A stretch of 64,000 nt of DNA from Paramecium octaurelia. Taxonomy: Eukaryota; Ciliophora; Oligohymenophorea; Peniculida; Parameciidae. Positions within the stretch are counted from its first letter, which is position 1; every line of letters starts with the position of its first letter. The stretch spans positions 348,352 to 412,351 of the forward strand of contig CAJJDP010000038.1 in the NCBI GenBank assembly GCA_905182995.1. Direction: 5' to 3'. Under the pieces are notes generated by a model. The model made no database searches. It saw nothing but the letters and a program-made list of their open reading frames with translations, and was not told the DNA's origin. Both the position numbers and the translations under genes were made by a program. Positions 46,325 to 58,191 of the stretch are shown here, piece after piece.

Positions 46325-49300
46325 TCACCCAAACATCTTTAATACGATTTATCCAGATTGTTAAGGTTGTCTTTGTTTAGCTTCTCTCTATTGCTTTTCT
46401 TAACTATAGTTTTAAATATATAACATACATCTCCCTTTAAATATCCTCCTATATTAATTAGACTTTCTCAGATAAGTCATCTGGTAAATTTAATTAATTC
46501 ATCTAAGTATTCATCAATATGATTTTCAAATTTTATTTTGAAGCTTCAACAATAGATGCATCCAAGTTTTCCTCTGTAAAAAGATCCATAATCCTGAAAG
46601 TACTGTGAAATATTTGTTATTTTTAATTGCTCAATAGGTAACTGAGCAACAGAAACTTTCCTATCAAAATATATGAATCGGTTTCCTTATTTGAGATTTT
46701 CCGATATATTGCAGGAAGCACACAGTTTAGAATTGGCTATAGATTCTATTTAATTTGTTTGATTAAGTTCAAGGCAATCGACACTAGATTTGTAAAATGC
46801 ACTATTTATATAATTACAAATTATCTTACAATCTATTAATTAACAATATCCCTAATTATCTTAATGATTGTTGATTAAACCATCTAAATTTAATAATATG
46901 TAATAATCTTCCTATCTCATTTTTTAGGTACCAGAAATTGCTTATAAAATTGTCTAAATATAACCATAATACTTTAAACTATAGATTTTATCCTTATAAA
47001 ATTAAATTAATTGTGCGCACCTCATAAATTCATATTCTTAGGTGAGCAAAAAGTCCCAAAATATAGTATTGATTTAATCTGAAGCCTATGGATTTTGTTA
47101 AGATATTTTTAACAAAGATGCTAAACAATTTAATTTTAAGTTCTAATCTACTGTTATTTAATAAATTTGAATTAAAGGGTCAAGGATTAATTATAAATCA
47201 ATTTAATGATGAATAAGGGTTTGATAAAATTGTTAACAAATAACTAAAGAATGAGGTGCTTCTGCTGAGATTATAGGCAATAAGTTTTGAACTCCATTAA
47301 TCAGTAATTAATTTTGAGGATTCTTATTGACAGCTTCAGTTAGTAATTGGATTCCTTTTATTCTATAACCTCGACATTATAATATTCTTTCTTTTGTAAG
47401 ATTTTCCATAGTCTTTTTGAACATATTCTCATTTTGTTCAAATGCTCCCTAAAAATAATGAATAATCTTACATATTATGTAACAATGTAGCCAATTAGAG
47501 TAAAGTGAATAGGCTTATCAAGGTTTGATATCCGCAGTAGCTTTGGCAAAGATTGATGGAGAAAGCCTTGATCAAAACTATATTTTTTTCCATTGTAGAC
47601 AAAATTATAAGACTGATATTCCCTTACATGAGATCTAGGTGTACATAGAATCACAAATATATCTTCTAGTAATTCTTCAACATAACATTTCAACTACTCT
47701 ATAAGAGTTTAATCAAAATAGTTTGGTATTTTTCTGTAGATACTTCCTAATGAAACAATTCTTTATATGAGGATATTGAGTTATGACTTTTCGCTAAAAA
47801 ATTAGCTAGGAACTAGTTTCTTTCTGCCTTCATTTAACAATGGTTTAGATAATAATTAAATTAATTTTGTAGCCAAAAATTCATCTTTTACAATTTTAGC
47901 AAATTTACTAATAAGTTTCATGTTCGTTAGGTTTACAGAAGGAGGGTTTTAATTTTCTCTTCTAATTGTATCACATAATATTGAATCTATTTGAGCTGCA
48001 AAACTTAATAGGTCCTTCTCCTTGTAAAAAAAGTGTTGGAACATATCATATGATATTTCCTTTGCTTCCTCATAGATGGAGGTTGTAATTTTGAATAGAA
48101 AATCAAATACCTGATCTGATGTATCACATTATTTAAATAGCTTTTACAATCTTTTTAAAAGAAATATTCTTGTTTTAATGTGAATCGGTATTCTTTCTTA
48201 TTAATCAGGTATCACTTCATCTAAGATATAAGGCTATAGAAGTTGAAGTAACTCTTCAATAGGTTGATTATACACTTTTATGAAAATATTTTTCATCAAA
48301 TTCCGAAGTTCCATTTATTCTTAGGTGGAGTGAACTCTCTAATTAGAAAATAGGTTATTTAGAACAAATAAAATTGGTTAGACTAAAGAAGGCATAGTAT
48401 ACTTATCAGTTAGTTAATCTATAAAGACTGCAATTTTAAGAGATGGTTTTTTTAATAATAAATTAATAGCTTTTGTCACTGTTTATTCAGTGTCTTATTC
48501 TAATGCAAAGTCTAATTATATAATTTAGAATTATTTTGACTATAGCCTGCATCTACATTCTTGATAGATGATATTAAAGTAATTATCCTTAATACCACCA
48601 TTTCTAACATAATTCAAAATAATTTCAGACAGAATTTTAAATTAGTATATTTAGATAGGTTTATCACTTTAGCTTATTGCAAATACAAGGAACACCCAAA
48701 CGTTTTTGAGTAAACTTGGATCAATCTACTAAAAGAGTTGAATAACTTTGGCAACATCAGTTGTCATTTATGATAATACTTTCATTAAGAGATTTTGCAC
48801 TTATAATTACACTCCAGCAAGTTTTTTTTTCAGAATCTCTAAAACTAAATAGGTGAAATTAGCTTATGACTTTTAGGATAACAACTAGTTTAATTATTCT
48901 GCTTAGTCGACATCCTTAATTTATAACATTGAACAATAAAGGTGGGCACATAATTATTGGATTTAATTATCAACACATTAACACAAATTAATAATTTAAA
49001 ATATTTGTTCATTGAATTCTTGAGATACAAGTGAATTGGCCTAATAAATTTTAAGTGCAATTTAATAAAGACAAAATAAATAACATTATTATTTTGATTA
49101 CTTCTATTAGACATCTTTTAAATTTACTACTTAGGTTTGTAGAGTACCATTTACATATCGAATAAAATTGATTTTATTTTTGAGGGTAAATGATTATGAT
49201 GAAATGATATGACCTAGAAATTTGCTAGCTGCTAGTACTAATTAAAATTCTGATCGAGGAATTCCCATAAGTTCATCAACATAATGATTATTTTTATGAA

Positions 49301-51297
49301 CATTTACTTAATTCCACTGTGAATTTCCATTTATTATATCTTCAAGGCAAAATTATACAAGTGAATTTAATTCATTTGAATAATATTTTGGTTGAATTTA
49401 TCTAATCGCCTAATAAAATACATATTTAGAAGATATCACAAATGGTGATTACTTATCGAATTTACATTATTATAACTTACTAAACATTAAAATAGTTTAT
49501 TAAGCCAAAAACTTTCTAGTTGTATCCTTAATTTATTTTGATAATGTACTACTATTTAGTATTGAAGTAATGACAAGGCCAACACCGCAATAACTTTATA
49601 ATTATTATTCATCTTTTATCTCATCCTTAGAAGTTAGATTTTTTTCAATCAATATCCCGATTTCCTTAACTTTATTAGTTGTCCCAAAATAAGGAACCAT
49701 CAATAACTCTGCAATTGTGATCCATCCAATTCTTCTTAATTAAGAGGATTTTTCTAGAAATGATTTCGCTGTTTCCCATAAATGATTTATCAGTTCACTT
49801 GAAATTGAATGCAATTATAAGTCCAACAAAGAGAACAGTTTCGATAATAATGCACATTAAATTCTTAATTAATTTATCAATGAATTGGTTTCCTTTACAT
49901 TGAGTTCTGCCAATGTAATTTTGGCATAATTAAGTATGGCTGACAAAATGCTTTATTACCACTTTTTATTTTCTTGGAATAAAGACTCAAAAGTGTTGAA
50001 TAAATTTCTACTCACACTAATACAGATGGGTTTATCTATGCTCATTGGATGCTATAAAATATCATTGATTCTAAAAATAGGAGTCAATATATCTATAAAT
50101 TCAGATGGTTTTGATCTTTTATCATCAAATACATTTGAACCTAATGTATCAAATAAGAAATTCATTCCTTTCAAGAGCAGTTTATAAATATAAACATTCC
50201 ATTTTTAGCTCTTTGCCTTTGAAATCTTGTCAAAGAAATACTCTAATAAATCCTTTCTTTCATTCAATTAAACCTGCTAAACCATATAGAGACATAGGTT
50301 AACTGATCTAGATTATTAACATCATTCGATACTTTTTATAAACTGTGTGGAGATATGGATCTTCTAATGCCATGCATCCTAAATACGAACAAGAGATCTC
50401 AAAAGATCCTCTCACAATAGAAAGACCTAATTTCTTGAATTCATGGATCAAATATCTTAAAATATAATTGAAACTATACTTCTTATATGCTATGAATATA
50501 TTCCCAACAATATTTGAAGGAAATTTGGATAAATTTTCATCAAAAAGCTGAAATATTTTTTATGCTTATTCTCTGGGTTGAAGTTGTACCTATTACTTTA
50601 CTTTATCCTTTTTTGTTAGAGCTACTATATTTTATTATTAAAACAAGTATCTAGAAAAATATTTATAAAATAGGGGAGAGTCATCTGATTTATAAGCTAT
50701 TAAATACATTTGTTCTGATACCACTTCCTATTCCATTAAATATATTAGAGTTTGCATTCCTGCTTATTAAAGTGTCTCATGTTTTTCATTTAAAGTAAAT
50801 TTGAGGGATATTTTTAGAATTTCATTCTTTTACGATTCAATTAAGAAATGCAATGAATTGCAGAGGCTCAAACGATAATCCGAGTTCTTTAACAACTTCA
50901 TCAAGGCAGCGCTAATATCTTAGGTTAAAGTATAGGAAAAGGATTGGATTTCATGTTTGGTTAGCTGAATTAATGTGACAAGTAAAGTCAAAGCAATACT
51001 CTTAAGGGATCCCTTCTTGTTTATATGTTGCAATAAAATCTCAACGACTTATTTTATTTATTCATTTCCTGTTTTAGCAATCAATAAGGAGAGAGAATTA
51101 CAAATCATCTAATAAGTATGTTGAGGAAATGAAAATTAAATGAGTGTTTGTACTATTTAGTTTAAATCTGAGTATTATTAATTTTTTGCATTTTCATTCA
51201 ATAGCTCTACCAATCTTGCGAAATGACTCATTTAAAGTTATTTATCAGTTGGGACTTATTGCTTGAGTTTATCTTGTACACTAGCGATTAAATTCAT
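46325..51297 (-). CDS. Large alpha-solenoid (HEAT/ARM-like) protein, frame breaks
   Basis: Starts MNLIASVQDKLKQQVPTDKQ at 51295-51297 and probably ends KMFG at TGA 46325-46327, about 1,600 residues. Repeated pairs of amphipathic helices are visible, for example ICNSLSLLIAKTGNEQIKQV, SLKSIALTLLVTLIQLTKHE and ISAALMKLLKNSDYRLSLCN, typical of HEAT or armadillo solenoids. The first 350 residues are in one frame to a TGA near 50268; after that the frame changes several times through introns or indels that I did not fully solve. Candidates are scaffold or trafficking proteins of the MROH or HEATR type, but no specific match can be claimed. Its ATG is 28 bp from that of divergent eL24. Confidence 0.55.
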
Positions 51298-51325
51298 TAA
51301 AAAAAGATTTTTATTTTAATTTAAA

Positions 51326-51871
51326 ATGGTTATCAAGACTGATTTGTGCTCTTTTAGTGAATGGCGTATTTACCCTGGACATGGTCGTAGATTCGTGGCT
51401 AAGGATGGTAGATTATTTTACTACTTGAATCAAAAGAGTAGAGCATTTTCTGCCAGAAAAGTATCATATGAAATTTAACATTCAAGATTAAAAGCCAAGA
51501 AATTCAATGGACTGTTGCGTGGAGAAGATTGAACAAGAAGATTAAAACCGATGAAGGAGCAAAGAAAAGAAGAATCAGAAATCTTAAGGTCTAAAGAGCT
51601 ATTGTTGGTATATCACTAGAAGAGATTAGAAGAAGAAGAAAGGAAGATGAAAGTAAATTTTGATTGTTATAAACTTTAAATAGAAACAAGAAAAGCTCAA
51701 GCTGAATAGGCTGCTAGAGAAATCAAAGACAGAAAGCAGAAGCAAATTGAGACATAAAAGTAACAAAGAAAAGGTGTAACAACCACTCAAAAAGCTGCAT
51801 AAAAGGCTGAAACAAAAGCAGCATAAAAGGCTGCTGCTAAAGGAGCAGGAAAAGCAAAGGGAAAGAAATGA
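51326..51871 (+). CDS. RPL24: Cytosolic ribosomal protein eL24
   Basis: 162 residues; introns 51461-51486 (26 nt, ending CAAG) and 51653-51683 (31 nt, TAG); spliced length divides by three. The zinc-ribbon-type N-terminus of eL24 is present as MVIKTDLCSFSEWRIYPGHG followed by RRFVAKDGRLFYYLNQKSRA, then IKSQEIQWTVAWRRLNKKIK and KKRRIRNLKVQRAIVG. The C-terminal tail is K/A-rich (QKAAQKAETKAAQKAAAKGA). The first splice falls between residues conserved in all eukaryotic eL24 proteins, which proves the AAG acceptor. eL24 sits on the 60S subunit at an intersubunit bridge. Confidence 0.95.
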
Positions 51872-52014
51872 TAAATTATTAAATGTACATTAATATTACA
51901 ATATAAACTACCTCTATAGACAATTACACGAATTCTTTGTACATCTCTAGTAGAACTGAAGCAACATACATATACAGAAAAATGAATTATTATGTTTAAT
52001 ATCTATATCAATTT

Positions 52015-53214
52015 TCAATTATTTAACTTGATTTAATCATTCCTTGCCCAAAAGTCTGGTTAACTTATTAGATTCATTGCTTTCTCTATTGATAATAATT
52101 AATTGTTATATTCCTAAGTTATCTTAGCTTTCCATTTTTCTTCAATTTGATTACCATTATTAATGAAATCTTTCTCCTTCTTGTAAAACTCTTGATCTTT
52201 TTTATTTGATTCAATATCATCTTTAATTTATCTTATTTTCTCTTCTGCAACTGATAGATTGTATATCAATTCTGCAATGTCTTTTTTGAAAATCAAAAGT
52301 TCTCCATCTAATTGATGCTTTTAATCTTCATATTATTTTTATTATTCCGCATCATATGCAATATCTGAATTTTTGTGATCAACAAATTGCTTTCTGAGAT
52401 TATTAAAAGCTTCTAGAATCTAATAGATATTAATAATTTATGATTTACATATTTTTGAACTCTTGTGTCTGTATAATTCGCAGATTCAGTAGTCTCTAAT
52501 AACTCCTTCATTTCAATTCCTCCAATCAACATTGTAGCTGCGAAAATCTTCCTTGTTATTATTTTGACTCTATCGACCTAGATAAATTGTTCATTGGCAA
52601 ATATCCCCTAAAGTAAGGCAATACACATATCAACTTGTGCAACCATATGTTCGTATTATGACACTACTATGAATATATAGTTTACAAGTATCTAAGAATT
52701 TATCATTTTACTTTTATCTAGTGAATGTTAGATATTCTAATTATTTTCTATTTTCATTCACGTTTTAATCTAGATTCTCTAATCTCTTATTTATATTCAC
52801 AATGTAATCATGCATCTATGAGTCTAAATAATCTGTATTCCTAGCAATAAAAGTAACTGTCTCATCTATGCCTAAATCTAACTTCTCATTCTTGCTAATA
52901 TAAACGTTAATAGCTTTATCACTAGCGAATTCATGATCATGCTTCAAATCTTTTACCTACTCCGTCTAATGAATTATAATACTCATATCTATACCACTGA
53001 TGTCAAAACATCTGCTAGCTCTTTCAAAGCAGAATCACCAGAAAAAGCTAATTAACTTAGATTCCATGCAATCTTACCCCAACTTGTTTTCTTGTCTATT
53101 TCATTATTATCTATTTACTTTCAGTTCTTCCACGCCATCCTGTTTACTAATATTTACACAATTAATAGTGCACAATAGCAAAATAAGAACAAGTTCCGTT
53201 TTTTGAGTTTTCAT
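52015..53214 (-). CDS. Trichocyst-matrix-protein-like secreted coiled-coil protein
   Basis: 363 residues; four introns: 53091-53118 (28 nt, ending CAAG), then about 52952-52980 (29 nt), 52660-52681 (22 nt) and 52421-52449 (29 nt), all TAG; spliced length divides by three. A clear signal peptide (KTELVLILLLCTINCVN) is followed by SWGKIAWNLSQLAFSGDSAL and long coiled coils (INKRLENLDQNVNENRKQLE; QLDGELLIFKKDIAELIYNL). The end is FWARND plus a short tail. Trichocyst matrix proteins of Paramecium are a large multigene family with just this design: signal peptide, pro-region, coiled coils, no other domain. They are stored in secretory organelles and expand on exocytosis. The call rests on architecture and context, not on a full alignment. 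Confidence 0.65.
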
Positions 53215-53662
53215 AAAAATATATTTATTTATAACAAATTAAAATTAATACTAATTAGTTGAATAATTCATGACTATAGTATTATTTATTTGATTGCATG
53301 TTAATTAACTTATCAATCCTTATTATGCGTTTATTGATTTTGATTAACTGCATCATGTAAATTGAATTGCAAGTAAATATTATAATTGAGTATAAGTAAA
53401 GAAACTAAAATAGTAACTAAAAGCTAATGTATATGTATTATTTATATATTACCAAATTAAAATTCAAATGCAAATAAAAACTTAGAGAAAATAGTTCTAA
53501 AATTAATAATAAATTTACCTTATTTTAACAAGTAAGTAAATGAAAAGAGGATTCTTAATTTAATAAATTACAAATATTAATAGACTTATTCTTTAGGGTA
53601 TTAAAAAGAGCAAAAAGAAGCCAAAATTTTGAGATTTCTAAATATTGTAAATTAAAATAATA
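53215..53662. other. Intergenic, divergent starts
   Basis: About 450 bp of AT-rich sequence between two divergent ATGs, presumably both promoters. Nothing specific recognised. Confidence 0.5.
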
Positions 53663-56262
53663 ATGGATTAATTAAATTCATGGGGTTATTGCAATCCAAC
53701 TAATTGGGAAGATAAACTTCCAAAGCCATATAAGTAAAATAGTTTATTACAATGATAGATTCATTAACAAAATCTTAAATACTATGATACTTAATGAAGT
53801 TTATAACAAAGTTTTCGAAATTGAAAAATATCGTTCTGACCCAAACTATGAAGGACAATTAAGAACATTACCTCCCTAAGGTGTCTTTGATATTCCTTAA
53901 TTGAGTTGTGTGAGTCGAGATAGTTCAAGCAATCTGGTAGCCGCAGGAGATACCTAGGGAAATCTGATGATATTAGACTTAAGTAAGAAACTAAGAATTG
54001 CCAAGAAAGAAACTAATGGGAAAAGAATACTTAAAGTGTGTTTAAGTAGTAGAGATTAAGCAATAGACGATTACAAGAATGTTTGTGTGTACATAATCAT
54101 TACTAATTTAGGATTGGAGTTGTTTAACATTGTGATCCAGTAGTGTACATTTATAGATTCAGGCCATTAGAAAATAAACTATTGCTTCACCATACGATTA
54201 CATTATCAAAGGACAAGAATGCCATTGGTGAGTATCCCGTAGATGTAGACATAAGCTAATATTCTTAATATATAACTGTTACATAATATAATGGAAGTGT
54301 TAAAGTGTTTAGAATCCCAGATTTAAAAATAGATCAATAATCAAATTCAAGTCAAATATCAAACAACAGTGTGGGAGCTCAAAGTCCAAGACACTTATAA
54401 AGTCAATTCAAACCATCACCAATAAAAGGGAAAGACCAACCAATAGTGCCTCCTGTTCAATAATAGCAGATCCTAGCATCCCCAATGGACATTTCATGTT
54501 CTGAATTGACAGATTTGGTTTATTAGGTGAAGTTCAATGGAATAAAGAAAATATTGGATTATAATGGAATAATAGCTAAAATTAAATAAGATTTGACCAC
54601 CCCGAAAGAGCCTCCTCCTGAAGAGAAGGTTGATCCTAAAAAGAAGGCTCCAGTGCCTGCAAAAAAGCCAGTTGAAGTAGCACCTGTACCAGTAGTTGAA
54701 GAAATACTTTATGATGAAAATGAAAATGGAGCAGTTCCTAACGATGATGCTTATCCAGTTTAGAAATATCGAGCAATCGTTGAATTTATCATTGAAAGAT
54801 TTAGTGTTCAAAATGGAAACAAAACATTTAATTCATACAAGTAGCATGAATGTGTTACAGGCATAGTTGTTGGTTGGACTAATACAACAAGACTTGAATT
54901 ACATCGTTTTACAAGTGCTAAGAGATCAGCACTTCCAGAGTACTTAAGTGCATCTTTTGGATTGCCAACTTAATAGCTATTTAAACAATAAGCATCAGTT
55001 ACAGAGGTCTAAATTCTTTACCCTTTGAGTTGTATGGCAATATCTAAATCATCAGTGTATTTAGCTGCTGGATTATAATAAGGGAGTGTGTTCGTGTATG
55101 ATTTGATTTTGGAATAAGAGAGGTTTTATTTAGATAAGCATATGTACACTTGTACCCAGATTTAATTCTGTGATGATAATAGATTGATTTCATCTTCATA
55201 TGATGGAGGTGTTAACATTTATGATATAAAGGAAGGGAAGTTGTTGTGTAAACGAACACATCAATTTAGGAAGGGAAGTAAAGTTAAAATGGATGAGTAA
55301 AAGTAAGGATTGTGGAGGATTATAGGAATGAGTGTGAGTCATACTGGTGTGGCGGCTGCTTTGGATGCCCAATAAGAAGTGAGGATTTATGATGTCTGGC
55401 ATGGTGAAAAAATAGGGAAACTCACTCCTTAATAAGTGATGGATGATAAATTGAGACAATGGGTTTAAGATAAAGCATTAGTGGCTTGTTATAAAAATGA
55501 AATTTTAATTTCTGCTGATGTTTTGCAGGTTAATCAATACACCACTTTACAAATTTTTAAAATATTTGACAATTTGGTCAATTTGTTTCCAGGGTTAGCC
55601 AATATTTATAGAAAGGGAATTGAAAAAGATAAAGTCATGAATCTATTTGAAAAAATACCGAAAAATGAATTACAAAATCCATAATTTGATATTCCCAATC
55701 TGCAGGGAAATCCCAATAATCAATTGAGAATCCCTGGATAAGAACATAGACCTAGTCAATAAAGAGGTAGCCAACAAAGAGGTAGTCAATAAAGAATTGG
55801 GTATGAATATCAATAATTATAAGATCGTAACATGGTTCTCATAAAAGTGGTAAATTGCCTCCTGCAGCCCCATCAAGTATCAAGGGAGGTCCTGTCTCTC
55901 TCATTAATTCATTGCATAAATCTAATCACTCAGATTAATAGGTTGATTTTAATTCCTCCTTCAAAAGTTATCAAGCATCATCAACTCATAGGCTCTCAAA
56001 ACAAAACTCCAGAATAGCCATTTTGACTAAAGAAATGCTTCATCCTGAATAGTTCTTATTAGAGAAGGACAAAACTTCTATTCCACTCTTAATCAAGGAT
56101 GACACTAGCATGGTTGAACATTGCAGAAGTAGAAATTCTGAGCGATTGGTGAGAATTGAGAAGGTCAATAATATGATCTTAAAGGTTGGACAATAATTGG
56201 CTTAAGAAGAGGAAAAGAAGAAGCTTCAAGAGCGTCATCGCTAATTATCTTCTGCCAAATGA
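53663..56262 (+). CDS. WD40-like propeller protein, axonemal type (WDR93-like?)
   Basis: About 850 residues. Introns at about 53739-53763 (25 nt) and 54091-54113 (23 nt), both TAG. Propeller-like blade phrases recur: NLVAAGDTQGNLMILDLSKK, YITVTQYNGSVKVFRIPD, VYLAAGLQQGSVFVYDL, CDDNRLISSSYDGGVNIYDI and ALDAQQEVRIYDVWHGEKIG. A long acidic/proline linker interrupts them (PPPEEKVDPKKKAPVPAKKP). The C-terminus is Q/R-rich, then basic coiled coil. Near 55826 one base seems missing; adding it makes the length divide by three and restores a coding tail (AAPSSIKGGPVSLINS) to TGA 56260-56262. Resembles ciliary WD proteins, but the WDR93 suggestion is tentative. Confidence 0.65.
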
Positions 56263-56306
56263 TTAATTAATTATGTATTTGTTGTAATGAGCCTTAAAAA
56301 ATATCA

Positions 56307-56618
56307 ATGATTAAATTCAAAGTGCCTTATTGTAATGCTTGTATCAAATTTCATAGTTCAGGATATTCAAGAGATGACATAAATAGAAGATCAAACGCCT
56401 TTCAAAGTGATTATCTTGAAGAGGAATTAAAATATCAAATGATAAATTAGAAATACTAAATACAATTTAAATACTTTTAAAATAGAAGAAAGTTAAAAAC
56501 TAGAAGATTTGTTACCAAGAAGTATCTTAAAAACATTATTGATTATAGCATATACAGGTTTAAGTAATTAAACTTTTGCATATAATACTATAAAGATTTG
56601 AAGATTTTGTTATACTGA
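56307..56618 (+). CDS. Hypothetical basic protein, 103 residues
   Basis: Intronless frame from MIKFKVPYCNACIKFHSSGY to TGA 56616-56618, 44 bp downstream of the WD gene. Strongly basic and aromatic (QNRRKLKTRRFVTKKYLKNI). A single CNAC pair near the N-terminus could bind zinc but has no partner pair. No family recognised. Confidence 0.5.
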
Positions 56619-56920
56619 TTTATGGAACAATTAATAAAAGATATGAATAGGTTTCAAACGAGCCATATATTTATTTCAGAATATTAGCATGATTATTAAG
56701 TTTTTGTTTATATTTAAGTGAGAATTATCCAAAGCATATGTATCTGAAATGGAAAACATTGATGAAAGAGATAATTTAATTGAACATGTGATATTTGATT
56801 ATAAAAAAAAATTATATTATTTTATCATACGGCGTATAAATTATTTAGGAATAATCTAATTTATAAACAGAAGTTTTAAGAAATTCTCAAATAATATTAA
56901 AACTATTTAATAAGAACCAC
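56619..56920. other. Intergenic
   Basis: About 300 bp of AT-rich sequence upstream of the DUF1295 gene; nothing recognised. Confidence 0.5.
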
Positions 56921-57787
56921 ATGGTTTATTTCGTAGATGTTGCTTTGATTTGGGCATTGCCAGCCATCCTGATTAACAAACTGATTTTCTATATGGTCTA
57001 TAAGATTGGTGGAAATCATGAATGCATAGTGGATGTAGCATACTCCATAAGCCATTTAGTTGCAGGAGTAGTCTACTGTGTTTTTTCTAGCATACCAACT
57101 CCAGCAAGGATTGTAATAATAAGTTTTAAATTTTAAGATCAATATTGTTCTTGTTGCATTATGGTCATTAAGACTTGGTGGATTCTTGTGTGTGACTAGA
57201 GTATTGGTTGGATTTAAGGATGAGAGATACGATAATATCTTTAGTGAATACAGCGCAGATAAGTTTAAGAAAGATGTAATGGTGCTGGTCTAATTTATGT
57301 TCTAAGGATTGATTGTATTTGTCACTAGCATTCCATTATATTTCTTGTTTCTAAATGATCTCACTTGGGAACCAGATAATTTCAATGGCTTGAATGTGAT
57401 GAATTATATCGCATTGTCAATCATTCCTTTCAGTATTTGCTTTGAAGCAACTGCAGGTAAATTAAATAGAAAATTTTAGATATACAATTGGAGAGATTTA
57501 AGAAGTTAAAACAATAAGGTTTGATACCAAAAGAGGAATTAATGGAAACCGGACTTTGGAGAAAGAGCAGACATCCAAATTTGTTTTTTGATTTAGTTAC
57601 TTGGTTCTGCTTTTCTTTGGCAGCTATATATGATGCAATAAGTGTTTGTGCTTTGATAGGACCAGTTGCTTTGTTTTGTGTAATGGAATTTCTAACAACT
57701 CCATTAACAGAAGCACATATGAAAAAGAAGAGAGGGGATCTTTATGAATAATATGTTGGACGAACTAATAAATACTTGGTTTTATGA
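56921..57787 (+). CDS. DUF1295/steroid-5-alpha-reductase-like membrane enzyme
   Basis: 272 residues; introns 57113-57137 (25 nt, ending TTTTAAG) and 57457-57479 (23 nt, TAG); spliced length divides by three. Six or so membrane helices. The family signature is near the C-terminus: ETGLWRKSRHPNLFFDLVTW, with the R-HPN motif that in this NADPH-dependent reductase/methyltransferase superfamily lies at the cofactor site, followed by helices and the end LTEAHMKKKRGDLYEQYVGR. Likely an ER or mitochondrial lipid- or sterol-modifying oxidoreductase. The first splice again uses an AAG acceptor. Confidence 0.85.
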
Positions 57788-58191
57788 TGATTGCTTGTAT
57801 ATAATTATCAATTAAACTAATTTTATATAAATACAATTAATTTTTAAAGTTTATTCGAATTTCAAAGAACAAAATTTTTGGAATAGAATTTGTGTGTTAA
57901 AATTTGGTTATATTTAATTAAGAGTCTTTTGAAAAGAAGTTGTGGATAACCACAAAAAAATAAATTGAGTGGATGATCAATCATAAGCTTAATATTTTTG
58001 GCTTAACTTTGTTAGGTTGAATTGAAATACAAAGAAGGATGATTTATATAGTTAGTTAATTCATTAATAATTATAGATATAATATAAGAGGTTTAAGGGG
58101 AATTCTTTTTTGAAAGTTATCCATTATGCTAGTGGGTAAATTAAATTGTGAACTACTTTAAATTTGTGTATAATAATAATATAATTTTATA
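57788..58191. other. Intergenic, upstream of the surface antigen
   Basis: About 400 bp of AT-rich sequence before a strongly expressed gene type; probably its promoter. No element recognised. Confidence 0.4.
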
